A DNA stretch of 64,000 nt from HK1 sp965202735 (GCA_965202735.1 OZ241844.1:1302001-1366000); one strand, 5' to 3'. Positions 51,861-60,363 are shown, numbered from the stretch's first letter. Translations and numbers: made by a program. Notes: generated by a model from the sequence alone, not told the origin.

Positions 51861-51905
51861 GGAAGAAGCCCCTCTCCCCCCGGGAGAGGGGAGAATGCGG
51901 TGGTC
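51861..51905. repeat. CCCCTCTCCC palindrome repeat, copy 1
   Basis: GAAGAAG is followed by the hairpin CCCCTCTCCC-CCC-GGGAGAGGGG (51869-51891), then GAGAATGCGG and TCTTC. An inverted copy is at 63918-63972 at the other end of this region. Confidence 0.75.
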
Positions 51906-52252
51906 TTCAGGTCGCGCGCCGCCTCCACGAGGCGCTACGGGCTCACCTTTCCGGAAGGATGAGGGGTGAGCCCTGATGAGGGGTAAGCCCTGGAGTGCTC
52001 CTCATGGCTTGCCGTGAAAGTACACTCGGGAAGAGTGTCCGCGCCTCCAGCAACCGCCGCGTTGCGGCCCGGTGCCCTTTCATGCGGCAGCGTGGTCAAA
52101 CAAGCCATGAACGTTTTGCAACAATCGTGGGGAATCCACCATGATTACCCACCGACAGGAGCAGGTTTCCTGATACTGGCGAATCAGCGCTTGACGTTCG
52201 TGGCGAGGCGCGTGATGTGCCTCGTACAGCGGGCTTCTCCCCCGATACGGCC

Positions 52253-52432
52253 TCACTCATGGTTCAGCGGCAGGGGCATCCGGGGGATGGGACTGAGGGG
52301 CGGCTTGCCTTCTCGGGCCTTCCGGCCTTGCTCTCGGGCGGTCTTCGCACGCTGGATGCGGGTGAACCAGTCTTCGTCCACCGCGGCCGGCCGCGTGCCG
52401 ACGGGCTCCTCCTGCTTCGGATTGGTCATCAT
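52253..52432 (-). CDS. small hypothetical protein
   Basis: This is a 59-residue hydrophilic protein starting MMTNPKQEEPVGTRPAAVDE with an AAGGA Shine-Dalgarno four bases before the ATG at 52432. The middle (DWFTRIQRAKTAREQGRKAR) is a plausible charged helix, and the C-terminus is proline-rich. No family is recognised. The good ribosome site and coherent composition suggest it may be real, but its repeat-rich surroundings argue caution. Confidence 0.4.
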   Translation of the reverse strand: MMTNPKQEEPVGTRPAAVDEDWFTRIQRAKTAREQGRKAREGKPPLSPIPRMPLPLNHE

Positions 52433-52543
52433 CGGTTCCTTCGGCTGTGGGTCATGTGGGTCACAAGCCTCCTGCCGGGACAGGGGGCGCATGGAATACG
52501 CCGAAACGGTGCTTCTGTACTCTCGACTCCGGACGCTCGACTC

Positions 52544-52690
52544 GGTAGTGCCTCAGTTCAACTTCGGGGCCTTTATGTCGCGTTGAGAAAGAAAGTCAGA
52601 GTGAGACACTACCCTCGACTCGGTAGTGGGTCAGTTTGACTCCAGGATCGCCATGTCGGTCGAGGAAGAAGTTCAAACTGACCCACTACC
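52544..52690. repeat. two tandem related long hairpins
   Basis: Unit A (52544-52613) has GGTAGTG/CACTACC ends with an imperfect stem. Unit B (52622-52690) has perfect 18-bp arms (52622-52639 and 52673-52690) around a 33-base spacer. The two units are about 70 bp each with a 78-bp period, and both contain a TGTCG-GT-GAG-AAGAA core. A third, partial relative in inverse orientation is at about 63742-63785. Confidence 0.8.
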
Positions 52691-53138
52691 CTCGACTCCG
52701 GACGCTGGCGCGCTCCGCACAGTTGTGCCAGTCTGACCGTGTACCGGCGCCGGCACCCGGCCGGCGCCGCCGGAGACGGGCCATGCACCGCCTCGTCCAG
52801 CGCTTCCGGGAACGCGGCCGGACACTCCTTCGGGTGCCCGGACCCCATGCGCGTCGAGTCTCCGGCGTCCGGCCGCGGAGGGTGGAGGCGACGATCGCTC
52901 GGGCCCCGTGCGCGTCGAGACGCGGCGTTGCAGGTGCTGCACATCGAGGCGACGTGGTGGAGACGACGATCGCCCGGACCCCGTGCGCATCGAGCCTCCG
53001 GACTCGTCTTCATCCTTCATCGGCCGGTCTCCACCCGATACCGCGCAGGCGCCGGCGCGCCCGGAGGCGTATCGAAACCGACGCCCGGCATCCCGAACGC
53101 GGGAGCCGAAGCCGGCCGGCCGCGAGGGCACGCGACCC
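52691..53138. other. gene-free interval with short direct repeats
   Basis: It contains three related phrases of the form CCCCGTGCGCGTCGAG (near 52848, 52902 and 52978; the first has ATG, the third CAT, in place of one base). No gene is supported before the enolase-family start at 53139. Confidence 0.5.
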
Positions 53139-54245
53139 ATGAGAATCTCCCGCATCACCGTCTGGCAGAAGACCCTGCCGCTCGTCGAGCCCTACCGGCT
53201 TTCCGGCGGCAGGCTGGCGTTCGAGTCGCTCGACTCGACGTTCGTGCGCATCGACACCGACGAGGGCATTTCCGGCTGGGGCGAGGGCTGCCCATGGGGA
53301 CACAGCTACCTGCCCGCCTTCGGCGCCGGCGCGCGGCTCGCCATCGCGCTGCTCGCGCCCGCGTTGCCGGGGCAGGACCCCGGCGACATCGACCGTCTCA
53401 ACCGGCTGATGGACCTCACGCTGCCCGGGCACGGGTACGCCAAGTCGCCCATCGACATCGCGCTCTGGGACATCGCCGGACAGCGCGCGGGGCAGCCGCT
53501 CCACCAGCTCCTGGGGGGTGCGGAAGGTGATGCCGTGCCCGCCAGCAGCTCCATCTCCACCGGCACGCCGGAGGAGATGATCGCGCTGATCGAGGCGGCG
53601 CGGGCCGAGGGCTGCCGCACCCACTCGGCCAAGATCGGCGGCAGCGACCCGCCGGCGGACATCGCCCGCATCGAGGCGGTCGAGGCGGAGCGGCTCCCCG
53701 GCGAGCAGGTCACCTACGACGTGAACCGCGCCTGGACGCCGGCGCTCGCGGTCGAGGTGATGAACACGGTCTCGGCGCACGGATGGTTCGAGCAGCCGTG
53801 CGAGACCCTCGATCAGTGCGCCCGGGTCCGCAGGCTGACGATCCAGCCGATCATGCTCGACGAGTGCCTGCTGAGCGTCCAGGACCACCTCGACGCCTGG
53901 AGGGAGGGCGTGTGCGAGGGCGTGAAGGTCAAGCCGAACCGCCTCGGGGGGCTGAGCCGGGCGCGGCAGGTCCGTGACCTCGGGCTCGCCGCCGGCTGGC
54001 GGATGCACGTGGAGGACACGGGCGGGACGGTCGTCGCCGACACCGCGGCGCTGCACCTCGCGCTGTCGACGCCGGAGGAGCACCGCCTCGGCTCGTGGCT
54101 CTGCCAGCCGCACCTGGAGGACGACCCGGCTCCCGGCGCGGGAGCGCGCAGCGACCGCGGGAACATCCGGCTGCCGAAAGAGCCGGGCCTGGGCGTCGCT
54201 CCGGACCAGACGTGGCTCGGGGAGCCCTGGGCGGTCTTCGACTGA
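53139..54245 (+). CDS. mandelate racemase/muconate-lactonizing-type enolase-superfamily enzyme
   Basis: This 368-residue enzyme has a capping domain (residues 1-125) and a barrel domain with THSAKIGG (catalytic K region), VTYDVNRAW, GWFEQPCE and PIMLDECLL (the metal D-E-D set), and EGVKVKPNRLGG (second catalytic lysine). The KVKPNRLGG form and length recall hydroxyproline-betaine epimerase or cis-3-hydroxyproline dehydratase relatives, but the substrate cannot be fixed. GAGGG precedes the ATG. It is a single gene; a racemase/epimerase on an N-methylated amino acid would suit the nearby sulfonate-type importer, which is speculative. Confidence 0.85.
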   Translation: MRISRITVWQKTLPLVEPYRLSGGRLAFESLDSTFVRIDTDEGISGWGEGCPWGHSYLPAFGAGARLAIALLAPALPGQDPGDIDRLNRLMDLTLPGHGYAKSPIDIALWDIAGQRAGQPLHQLLGGAEGDAVPASSSISTGTPEEMIALIEAARAEGCRTHSAKIGGSDPPADIARIEAVEAERLPGEQVTYDVNRAWTPALAVEVMNTVSAHGWFEQPCETLDQCARVRRLTIQPIMLDECLLSVQDHLDAWREGVCEGVKVKPNRLGGLSRARQVRDLGLAAGWRMHVEDTGGTVVADTAALHLALSTPEEHRLGSWLCQPHLEDDPAPGAGARSDRGNIRLPKEPGLGVAPDQTWLGEPWAVFD

Positions 54246-54273
54246 CGGTACGGCCGAGGTCGCCGTGCAGCAG

Positions 54274-54395
54274 CAATTCCCGCCAGACGGGAACAGGCCC
54301 CTGAATTCCCCTCGATTGGACGCCCTGAAGGTCGAAATCACACCAGAATTCCACCATGGTGCGGCTTCTCCGGGCGCTGGCGGGAGTGGCTGGCC
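54274..54395 (-). repeat. dispersed repeat, copy 2
   Basis: This is an inverse-orientation homologue of 51725-51855, occupying most of the gap between the enolase-family gene and the Argonaute locus. Confidence 0.7.
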
Positions 54396-54463
54396 GCGCA
54401 GGGCTCGGGGCGACTGATTTGGAGTGATATTCTCGTCGCTCCCGGTTACGGAGCGCTTGACCC

Positions 54464-54625
54464 GTGCCTTTCAGGCCACAAGACGTGTTCGACGATCCCG
54501 ACGGGCACCGGGATTTTCTCACCTCTGACTCGGACCGCGACTTCGAGGGTCAGCTCTTCGATCGGAAGGAAGCGTGCCGTCCACGTCCGGACGGAAGCGT
54601 CTCCCGATCGGACGTCGTATCGTGA
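54464..54625 (+). pseudogene. truncated AlbA_2/Schlafen-type N-terminus of the Argonaute fusion
   Basis: A GTG at 54464, nine bases after GGAGC, encodes VPFRPQDVFDDPDGHRDFLT and DSDRDFEGQLFDRKEACRP, the opening of an AlbA_2/Schlafen-like protein (DREFEGQxFDRKEA pattern). After about 53 codons it stops, before the expected AFANxxGGxLVxG core. The following homology (RRIVNFERSPCAEFVESDLD, the segment after AlbA) continues in another frame as part of 54574-57438. The simplest reading is an internal deletion, not a multiple of three, removing most of the AlbA domain near 54600. Confidence 0.65.
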
Positions 54626-57438
54626 ACTTCGAGCGGTCGCCGTGCGCGGAATTTGTCGAAAGCGACCTCGACGCCGGCGTCGTCGAAGAGTTCAGGAAGA
54701 TCTATCTCGATTCCGCATCGTACGACTGGACGAATCATGAGCTGCTCCGGCACGTCGGGGCCGTATCCCGCAGCGGTCAATTTACGAATGCCGGCGCCCT
54801 GTTCTTCAGCTCGAATCCTCAGCGAGACCTGCCTCAAGCACATATTCGCGTGGTGCGCTTCGATGCCCCCCGGAACGCAGCGGAAGACCGCCCTCCTCCC
54901 AGCTTCGATCGGTCCTTTTACGGTCCCATCACAAAGCAGATTCGGGATTTCCGTTCCTTCCTGAAAGATTCCGGATTCTTCAAGATGTATCTGAAGAGAC
55001 GACCGGACGGCGGGTTCGAAGAGATACCGGAGCTCCCGTCGATAGCGGTCGACGAAGCAATCGTGAATGCGGTGGCGCATCGCGACTACGCGTCCGGCAA
55101 TGCCATCAGGTGCGAGAAATATACCGACGGTCTGGTCGTCCGGAGTCCGGGCCCTCTGCTGCAGGAGAGATCGCTGCCACCGCATTTCTCGCTCGACGAC
55201 ACCCGGCTGGCACATCGAGCTCGAAACCCGACGCTGATGGAATGGCTTCGGCGCCTCAAGGATACTCACGGCAATCCGTTTGTCCTGGCGCTTGAGGAAG
55301 GAACGCGCAGGATGCGCGACGAAATGTCCGGGCTGGGGCTTCGCGCTCCGGAATATGACGTCTCCGGAACAGACACGGTTGTTACGCTGTGGAGCGATGC
55401 GCCGAGCCGCGAAGCGCAGGCGCAGGCTTCCGTCGAGGCCGTAACGGGAGAATTCACCAACCTGTATCCCATCTCCGGCTTCAGCTCCGTGAACGGGAGC
55501 GACGGGACACGGCGCCGGGAATTTCTCGTGGCACTGAAGGAGCGCCTCGGCGCCAGCGGCTGGTTCATCGATCGGTTTCACCACGGCGTCCTCGTGACGC
55601 ATCGGCGCGGCATTGCCCGTCAGGCTCCGGACGCGGTGGCCCGTATCGTCCGAATCTATCCCGCAGCCGTGTTCCAGCTCCGCGAGTATTTCGGCCAACC
55701 GTACCTGCTGGTGGACATGACCGTATCGGTGCGAAGCGTGCTCACCGCGGCATCGCTGCAAGCGCTTGTCGACGTTCGCGAGCTGGAGGGGCTGACCGGC
55801 GTCGCAAGGTGGCAGGCCTGGGAGCGGGCACGTCTCCTGTCCTTCGAACGCACCCGATGCAGGGTGTTCCTGCCGGACTATGGACAGGAAGAGGTGATTC
55901 CCGCCAACCGTGTCATTCCTCAGCTTCCTCGCGCGATGATTGAACGCCTGCTCCGCAAACGCGGAATCGACTACGACCTGTCAGGGGAGATTGCGCGCGC
56001 CGCCTCCAGCCTCGTCCCCGGAGCGGCGCGCCTGCGCTCGGACCGGACTCAGGACCTCGTCGACGAGCTTGCGAGTACCGTCTTTCCGCTCAGAGTCGGC
56101 AAGGCGAGTGTTCATCTCGCCACACGGCCGCTTCCTCTCACCCGGCGGGACAACGGTTCTCCGTCCCTGAGTGTGGACGAATGTACCGAACCCGTGGTCG
56201 AGTTCCGCATGCACAGGCACGAGGCGAACATCCGTGAAGGCATTGTGCATCACGGCTCCTTCGACGGCGAACGGAGAGAAATCGAGCTCGTCCCGGTCTG
56301 CGCACCCGAGGAGGAGACCGGGATGCGATCCTTGATCGAACGCCTGAGAAACGGACAGTTCAAGTACAAGGGATCGGAGCGCACATTCGCCACGAGGCTC
56401 ACCTACAGGAGCCTGACCACTGCCGTGCCCGCAGATCTGGAAGCGGAGTGCCGCCGTCTCGTCTCGCAGTATCCGGAATGGCCGGGAGCGGATGGATGGC
56501 CCCGCCTGTTCCTCGTTCACTGCCCCGAATTCGTCCATGCGCTCGACGACGAACAGGCGCCCTACTACAGAATCAAGCGGTTCCTGCTTGAAGCCGGGAT
56601 TCCGTGCCAGATGATCGATACGTCGACCATCCGCAAACCGGACTACAAAGACCTGAATCTGACTCTCAACATCGTGGCCAAGTGCGGGGTCACGCCGTGG
56701 GTTCTGCCCGACTCGATCCCCGACGCCGACTTCCTCGTCGGGATTTCCTCTACGAGAAGCGCACGGGGTGACGGCGCGCGCACCATGGGGTTTGCGAATG
56801 TCTTCAATGAATACGGGCGATGGGAATTCTATGCGGGCGGCGGCGATACATTTCCCTATGGGGAGCGGGCAGCGCACTACGAGGCGCTCGTCTCACGCAC
56901 ACTGGGTCGCCTTTCGCTTTCCGAAAGACCGAACATATGCTTCCACTACTCGGCGAAGTTCTCGCGCGATGACCGGGACGCGATTCTGCGCGGTGCGAGA
57001 AGCGTAAGGCCCGACGGGATGTATTTCTTCATCTGGATCAACCGCCATCACCATGTCCGCTTCTATGACTCCAGAGCCGAGGCCGACGGCAGCCTCGCGC
57101 GGGGGAGGTATGTCGTCGGAGCCCGTAACCAGATCTATGTCTCGACGACCGGACAGAACCCGTACCGCAAGGCGCTCGGCACCCCCAAGGCTCTCGAGGT
57201 CAACGTTCGCGTCGAGGGACCGGAGGGCGAGCGGCGGTACTCGCCGGACCTTCGTGCATTGGCGAGCCAGATCCTCGCTCTCACCAAGCTCAACTGGGCA
57301 TCGACCGACTCTCTCTGCGCGGAGCCAATCACCACAAGGTACGCCGGCAACGTCGCCTGCCTGACCGCGGCGTTCATGCGCCAGGAAGGGCACTTCAGAC
57401 TGCATCCCGTCCTTGAACGCACGCCCTGGTTCCTCTGA
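54574..57438 (+). CDS. prokaryotic Argonaute (PIWI) fused to RecG-C/Schlafen-type N-terminal module
   Basis: The 954-residue frame has three parts. Residues about 15-270 are a HATPase_c_4/RecG-C-like segment (TNAGALFFSSNP, then VDEAIVNAVAHRDYASG and LVVRSPGPLL). About 290-530 resemble the N/PAZ/L1 part of a long Argonaute. About 570-954 are MID-PIWI: PYYRIKRFLLEAGIPCQMID (663-682), NLTLNIVAKCGVTPWVL (695-711), DADFLVGISS and LGTPKALEVN. K668, Q679 and K703 fit a 5'-phosphate guide pocket. The first PIWI catalytic Asp position is Ser725 (VGIS for VGID), so slicing is probably lost. GTG 54574 has GGAAGGA upstream. The complete ancestor probably began at 54464. No accessory nuclease adjoins it. 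Confidence 0.82.
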   Translation: MPSTSGRKRLPIGRRIVNFERSPCAEFVESDLDAGVVEEFRKIYLDSASYDWTNHELLRHVGAVSRSGQFTNAGALFFSSNPQRDLPQAHIRVVRFDAPRNAAEDRPPPSFDRSFYGPITKQIRDFRSFLKDSGFFKMYLKRRPDGGFEEIPELPSIAVDEAIVNAVAHRDYASGNAIRCEKYTDGLVVRSPGPLLQERSLPPHFSLDDTRLAHRARNPTLMEWLRRLKDTHGNPFVLALEEGTRRMRDEMSGLGLRAPEYDVSGTDTVVTLWSDAPSREAQAQASVEAVTGEFTNLYPISGFSSVNGSDGTRRREFLVALKERLGASGWFIDRFHHGVLVTHRRGIARQAPDAVARIVRIYPAAVFQLREYFGQPYLLVDMTVSVRSVLTAASLQALVDVRELEGLTGVARWQAWERARLLSFERTRCRVFLPDYGQEEVIPANRVIPQLPRAMIERLLRKRGIDYDLSGEIARAASSLVPGAARLRSDRTQDLVDELASTVFPLRVGKASVHLATRPLPLTRRDNGSPSLSVDECTEPVVEFRMHRHEANIREGIVHHGSFDGERREIELVPVCAPEEETGMRSLIERLRNGQFKYKGSERTFATRLTYRSLTTAVPADLEAECRRLVSQYPEWPGADGWPRLFLVHCPEFVHALDDEQAPYYRIKRFLLEAGIPCQMIDTSTIRKPDYKDLNLTLNIVAKCGVTPWVLPDSIPDADFLVGISSTRSARGDGARTMGFANVFNEYGRWEFYAGGGDTFPYGERAAHYEALVSRTLGRLSLSERPNICFHYSAKFSRDDRDAILRGARSVRPDGMYFFIWINRHHHVRFYDSRAEADGSLARGRYVVGARNQIYVSTTGQNPYRKALGTPKALEVNVRVEGPEGERRYSPDLRALASQILALTKLNWASTDSLCAEPITTRYAGNVACLTAAFMRQEGHFRLHPVLERTPWFL

Positions 57439-57647
57439 CGGGCGGGGATGCCTGCAACTCGAGACCGGACCCGGCCGTGCGCCTGAGCGCCCGTGACCGG
57501 CGGCTGCTCGCCGGAGACGCCGACTCCCGGCTTTCCGGAACCGGGCCGGCGCACGAGCGGGGCCACGCCGGAAATCCTCACGTCCTCACCGCGCCCCGGG
57601 CCGGCGTCGTTCTTCGCGCGAGTCCGGAAGGCCCGGGCCGCGAAGCC

Positions 57648-58370
57648 TCACGTCATCACCGCACCGCCGTTCGGCCCGAAGGTCTGCCCGGTGACGTAGG
57701 TCGCCCCCGGGCCCGCGAGGAACGCGATCACGCTGGCGATCTCCTCGGGCCGGCCGATGCGTCCGAGCGGCAGGTCGCTCTCCCGGGCCACGACTTCGGG
57801 GGACATGTTCTCGCGGCTCAGCATGGGCGTGTCCACCGGGCCGGGGGCGACGGCGTTGACCAGGATGTCGGGCGCGAGCTCCCGCGCCCACGAACGCGTG
57901 AGCCCGATCACGGCGGCCTTCGAGGCGCAGTAGGCGGAATAGTCGGCGCGGCCGAGGTGGGCCAGCTCGGAGGCGATGTTGATCACCCGCCCGCCCCGGC
58001 CGGCGCCGCGCATGCGGATCACCGCCTCGCGCCCCACCAGAAAGCAGCCGCGCAGGTTCACGCGCATGATCCGCTCGAACTCCTCCAGGGTCATCCGGGT
58101 CAGCGGGCGCTCGATGATGATGCCGGCGCAGTTGACCAGGATGTCCGGCACCCCGCCGTCGGCGTCGAGCGCGGCGAAGGCGGCCAGGACGTCGGCCTCC
58201 GAAGAAACATCGGCGGCGAGCGCGAGGCCCCCGTCCGGCACCGCACACGGCTGGCGGTCGATGCCCGCGACGCGAGCGCCCCGGGCCGCCAGCGCCCGTA
58301 CGGTGGCGGCGCCGATGCCGCTGGCCGCTCCCGTCACCACGGCGAGCTGTCCCGCAAGTGGCTCGTTCAT
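57648..58370 (-). CDS. SDR-family NAD(P)-dependent oxidoreductase
   Basis: This 240-residue short-chain dehydrogenase has VVTGAASGIGAAT (10-22, TGxxxGxG), NCAGII, catalytic Ser in INIASELAHLG, YSAYCASKAA (YxxxK) and GPVDTPML, ending TYVTGQTFGPNGGAVMT. It is likely a ketoreductase acting on a small alcohol or sugar derivative. It lies on the same strand as the downstream ABC transporter genes, separated by 162 bp. Confidence 0.88.
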   Translation of the reverse strand: MNEPLAGQLAVVTGAASGIGAATVRALAARGARVAGIDRQPCAVPDGGLALAADVSSEADVLAAFAALDADGGVPDILVNCAGIIIERPLTRMTLEEFERIMRVNLRGCFLVGREAVIRMRGAGRGGRVINIASELAHLGRADYSAYCASKAAVIGLTRSWARELAPDILVNAVAPGPVDTPMLSRENMSPEVVARESDLPLGRIGRPEEIASVIAFLAGPGATYVTGQTFGPNGGAVMT

Positions 58371-58532
58371 TCTCCATCACCTCCGGAGATCGGTCGGTGG
58401 GCCCACGCCCCCCGGCCGATGCCGAACGTCTCGTCCAGGGAAGCTTCGATCGACCCCGCACCCGCGGGAAAGACACAGGCCGGCAGGGTGCGCGTGCCCG
58501 GCGACAGCGCCGCCGATTCGATCGGACCTTTC

Positions 58533-59339
58533 CTAATCCACATCCACCGCCACCACCTCACCGCGCATCAGGTCCCGGACCCGGTTGCGCAGGTCGAAGA
58601 ACTGGCGGGTCTCCTTGGTGGTGAGGTCACGCTTGCCGGGGATGAGCCCGCCCACCCGGATCTCCTCGACGATCCGTGCCGGCCGCGCCGAGAAGATGAA
58701 GATGCGGTCGGCGAGAAACACCGCCTCCTCGACGTCGTGGGTGACGAAGATCACCGCCTTCTTCTCGATGCGGCTGATCTCGAGGAGCTGGTATTGCAGG
58801 AACTCGCGGGTCTGGGCGTCGAGGGCGCCGAAGGGCTCGTCCATCAGCAGGATGTCGGGACCCGCAGCCAGCGTGCGGGCGATCGCGACGCGCTGGCGCA
58901 TGCCGCCGGAGATGCGGTTGACGTGGAAGTCCGCGAAGTCGTCGAGGCCGACCAGATTGAGGTAGTGGCGGGCGATCCCGTCCTTCTCCGCCGCGTCCAG
59001 ATCGCCGCGATACCGGGTGCCGAAGCGGATGTTCTCCAGCACCGTCAGCCAGGGGAACGACGTGTACGCCTGGAAGACCATGCCCTTGCGGCGGTCCGGG
59101 CCGGTCACCCGCTCGCCGGCGAGGACGACCTCCCCGCTGCTCGCGGTCTCCAGGCCGCCGACGATGCGCATCAGGGTCGTCTTGCCGCAGCCGGAGGGGC
59201 CCAGGTAGACCACGAACTCGCCCGCCTCCAGGCGCATGGAGACGTCGTCGATGACCCGGACCGGCGCCTGCGCCGGGGTATCCGGCTCGAACGTCTTCGA
59301 GACGTTGACGACGCTGAGAAAGTGATCGAGGTCCGCCAT
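58533..59339 (-). CDS. nitrate/sulfonate/taurine-type ABC transporter ATP-binding protein (SsuB/TauB-like)
   Basis: This 268-residue ATPase has Walker A GPSGCGKTT, signature ISGGMRQRVAIART, Walker B LLMDEPFGALDAQT and H-loop FVTHDVEEAVF. The GGMRQR signature and FGALD box are the TauB/SsuB/ThiZ type. ATG 59339 lies 17 bases downstream of the permease stop. It serves the binding protein at 60496 and permease at 59357. Confidence 0.89.
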   Translation of the reverse strand: MADLDHFLSVVNVSKTFEPDTPAQAPVRVIDDVSMRLEAGEFVVYLGPSGCGKTTLMRIVGGLETASSGEVVLAGERVTGPDRRKGMVFQAYTSFPWLTVLENIRFGTRYRGDLDAAEKDGIARHYLNLVGLDDFADFHVNRISGGMRQRVAIARTLAAGPDILLMDEPFGALDAQTREFLQYQLLEISRIEKKAVIFVTHDVEEAVFLADRIFIFSARPARIVEEIRVGGLIPGKRDLTTKETRQFFDLRNRVRDLMRGEVVAVDVD

Positions 59340-59356
59340 CGCACCCGCCCGGTCCG

Positions 59357-60142
59357 TCACAGGTACCTGAAGTGGCGCCGATGGAGGTAGCGGATGGCCT
59401 GGTCGGTGGCGAGCCCGATGATGCCGACGGTCAGGATGCCGGCCATCACCTCGGGGGTCTTCACGAAGCGGCGCGCGGCCCAGATGGCGTGTCCGATCCC
59501 GCTGTTGGCGGCGACGATCTCGGCGACGATGATCCACGTCCAGCACCAGCCGAGGGTGATGCGCAGGTTGTCCACCATCGACGGCAGCATGGCGCGCAGC
59601 ACGATGTCGCGGGTGATCTGGCGCGGCTTCGCACCCAGCGTGTAGCCGATCTCGATGTACTCGCGCGGCACCCGCCGGGTGTCGTCGGCGATCAGCAGCA
59701 CGAGCTGGAAGAACGTCCCCATCCACAGCACGGCGATCTTGGACCCCTCGCCGATGCCGAACCAGATGATGAGGAGCGGCACCAGGGCCGGGATCGGCAG
59801 GTAGCGGATGAAGTCGACGACCGGCTCGAGCAGGGCGCCGACGATGCGGTAGCTGCTCATCCACACGCCGATGGGCACCGCCATCACCACCGAGAGCAGG
59901 AACGCCCCCCAGACCCGCGCCACGCTGATGGCGATGTCGTCGAGGAAGCTGCGCTCGACCAGCATGCCCCACAGCGCCGCGACGACATGCCACGGCAGCG
60001 GCAGGAAACGCTGCTGGACCAGCTCGAACCACGACAGCGCCGACCACAGCGCGAGGAAGCCGATGAACGCACAGAACCCCAGCAGCGCGGAGCTGCGGCC
60101 CGAGCCGCTGCCGCGATAGGCGAAGAGCGACGTCCGGTTCAC
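59357..60142 (-). CDS. nitrate/sulfonate/taurine-type ABC transporter permease (SsuC/TauC-like)
   Basis: This 261-residue permease has about six membrane segments and the EAA-loop region IEIGYTLGAKPRQITRDIVL, then NLRITLGWCWTWIIVAEIVA, which is diagnostic of SsuC/TauC proteins. Its GTG start (60142) and first nine codons are made of the first unit of the 41-bp tandem repeat at 60118-60355, so repeat-number changes would alter its leader. An internal start is not obvious. Confidence 0.88.
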   Translation of the reverse strand: MNRTSLFAYRGSGSGRSSALLGFCAFIGFLALWSALSWFELVQQRFLPLPWHVVAALWGMLVERSFLDDIAISVARVWGAFLLSVVMAVPIGVWMSSYRIVGALLEPVVDFIRYLPIPALVPLLIIWFGIGEGSKIAVLWMGTFFQLVLLIADDTRRVPREYIEIGYTLGAKPRQITRDIVLRAMLPSMVDNLRITLGWCWTWIIVAEIVAANSGIGHAIWAARRFVKTPEVMAGILTVGIIGLATDQAIRYLHRRHFRYL

Positions 60143-60363
60143 TGGGGGCGCCCGCGGCAGGCGAAGAGCGGCGTCCGGTTCACTGGAGGCGCCCGCGGCA
60201 GGCGAAGAGCGGCGTCCGGTTCACTGGGGGCGCCCGCGGCAGGCGAAGAGCGGCGTCCGGTTCACTGGAGGCGGCCGTGGCAGGCGAAGAGCGGCGTCCG
60301 GCTCACTGGAGGCGCCCGCGGCAGGCGAAGAGCGGCGTCCGGTTCACTGGAGGCGGGGGGCTC
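60118..60363. repeat. 41-bp tandem repeat, six units, overlapping the permease start
   Basis: Units begin at 60118, 60159, 60200, 60241, 60282 and 60323 and differ by only a few bases. On the minus strand each unit contains GTGAACCGGACG followed by CCGCTCTTCGCCT, so every unit repeats the permease's start codon and first codons. The 41-base period rotates the frame from unit to unit. There are no spacers, so it is not a CRISPR. The remaining bases up to 60495 hold no gene. Confidence 0.9.

Larger units (their letters stand above)
51545..52252. other. gene-free interval of dispersed repeats
   Basis: Between tRNA-Leu and the small open frame at 52253 there is no convincing gene. It contains the dispersed repeat at 51725-51855, the palindromic repeat at 51861-51905, and partial GATGAGGGGT repeats at 51957-51983. 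Confidence 0.55.

Noticed and set aside
54246..54573. Accessory defence gene upstream of the Argonaute
   Set aside because: The interval holds only a dispersed repeat and the truncated AlbA_2 start; no separate nuclease, SIR2 or TIR gene is present.
60118..60363. Possible CRISPR array
   Set aside because: The 41-bp units abut without unique spacers and no cas genes are present.
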